Below the pieces are notes generated by a model. The model ran no database searches, was not told the origin of the DNA, and worked only from the letters and a program-made list of their open reading frames with translations. Shown in pieces: positions 63,479-64,000 of a stretch of 64,000 nucleotides of DNA. Position numbers and translations under genes: made by a program. The stretch's first letter is position 1, and each line of letters opens with the position of its first letter. The stretch comes from Rhizobium sp. PP-CC-3A-592. GTDB taxonomy: Bacteria; Pseudomonadota; Alphaproteobacteria; Rhizobiales; Rhizobiaceae. The DNA is taken from positions 62,001 to 126,000 of the forward strand of contig NZ_QJSR01000001.1 of assembly GCF_003217095.1 (NCBI RefSeq). The letters run 5' to 3'.

Positions 63479-64000
63479 TTACGATATCCGCAATGCAATT
63501 TCAGCGCGGAGCACCGGCAGCAGTTCGGCTTCGAACCAGGGGTTCCGTTTCAGCCATGGCGTATTGCGCCAGCTGGGGTGCGGCAGAGGCAGCAGTTTCG
63601 GTCCTTCCGCCCGCTCGAACGTCCGCCGCCAGTCGGCCACCGTCGCCGTCATCGAGGCCTGCCGTTTCGTGCCGAGATGATAGGCCTGCGCATAGGCGCC
63701 GATGACGAGGATGAGGGAGGCGTTCGGGACAGCGGCGAGCGCCGTCTCCCGCCAGACGGGCGCGCATTCGCGCCGTGGCGGGATGTCGCCGCCATGCTTG
63801 TCGTAGCCGGGGAAGCAGAATCCCATGGGAACGATGGCGAAATTGTCGGGATCGTAGAAGGTCGGCCGGTCCACGCCGAGCCAGTCGCGCAACCGGTTTC
63901 CGGACGGGTCGTCGAAGGGGACGCCGCTGACATGCGCGCGCATGCCGGGGGCCTGGCTCGCGATAAGGATGCGCGCCTTCGCCGAGAGCACGAAGATGGG
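63479..64000 (-). CDS. Uracil-DNA glycosylase family protein (5' end outside the window)
   Basis: The visible 173 residues carry the superfamily motif ASQAPG near the N-terminus, then VPFDDPSGNRLRDWLGV, IVPMGFCFPGYD and the C-terminal LPHPSWRNTPWL. The family is usually about 190-200 residues and begins with a further 20-25 residues containing a cysteine pair. The reading frame stays open to the window edge (PIF before VLSAKARI), so the gene is truncated by the window, not by mutation. It probably acts on damaged DNA, but substrates of this subfamily are not established. Confidence 0.85.
   Translation of the reverse strand, partial: PIFVLSAKARILIASQAPGMRAHVSGVPFDDPSGNRLRDWLGVDRPTFYDPDNFAIVPMGFCFPGYDKHGGDIPPRRECAPVWRETALAAVPNASLILVIGAYAQAYHLGTKRQASMTATVADWRRTFERAEGPKLLPLPHPSWRNTPWLKRNPWFEAELLPVLRAEIALRIS

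Overview
The window is a GC-rich, tightly packed stretch of core chromosome from an alphaproteobacterium of the order Rhizobiales, most likely the Rhizobiaceae (Sinorhizobium/Rhizobium/Agrobacterium type). The evidence is the combination of a fused SecDF, a periplasmic ExoR regulator, a PopZ polar organiser, a pair of 47-residue DUF1127 proteins, a TrmFO-type tRNA methyltransferase, usg, and two perfect CtrA-type boxes (TTAA-N7-TTAA). I see no insertion sequence, prophage, integrase, CRISPR array, rRNA or defence cassette. About 55 protein genes and one tRNA are supported.

Layout. 1-2.8 kb: trigger factor (tig), tRNA-Leu(UAG) and two DUF1127 genes. 2.9-10.3 kb: trmFO, a small membrane-anchored unknown, a squalene/phytoene-synthase-fold protein and a Mth938-domain protein (relatives of the mitochondrial complex I assembly factors NDUFAF6 and NDUFAF3), secDF, yajC and a divergent DUF815 ATPase. 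10.3-25.6 kb, almost all on the minus strand: an NlpD-like LysM/LytM lipoprotein, an unknown gene behind a CtrA box, pcm, serS, tatABC, scpAB, nagZ, a SPOR-domain protein, argS and dgt. 25.7-29.6 kb: erpA, a two-HKD phospholipase D/cardiolipin synthase, xthA and exoR. 30.3-43 kb: a FadL-type porin, valS, popZ, tolC, a second pcm, exbBD and comEC.

43-64 kb: gltA and fumC (TCA cycle) flank an L,D-transpeptidase; then a diguanylate cyclase, a nucleoside deoxyribosyltransferase, LtrA, a DUF971 protein, the molybdenum cofactor cluster moaA-mobA-mobB, a polysaccharide deacetylase, a large repeat-containing OmpA protein, a polar amino acid ABC importer (binding protein plus two permeases, no ATPase), usg, a TPR methyltransferase, a beta-hydroxyacid dehydrogenase, an Lrp-type regulator and the start of a uracil-DNA glycosylase family gene cut by the window edge.

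A common theme is the cell envelope and cell cycle: SecDF/YajC, TatABC, TolC and ExbBD handle export and energy coupling; the LytM, SPOR, NagZ and L,D-transpeptidase proteins handle peptidoglycan; PopZ, ScpAB and the CtrA boxes tie in chromosome organisation and cell-cycle timing. I found no clearly new multi-gene system. The best leads are regulatory or comparative: the CtrA boxes in front of two genes of unknown function, a helically phased TGCA cluster before a DUF1127 gene, tandem decamers upstream of exoR, a LytM domain with its zinc ligands replaced, the absence of surE between serS and pcm, and the importer without its ATPase.
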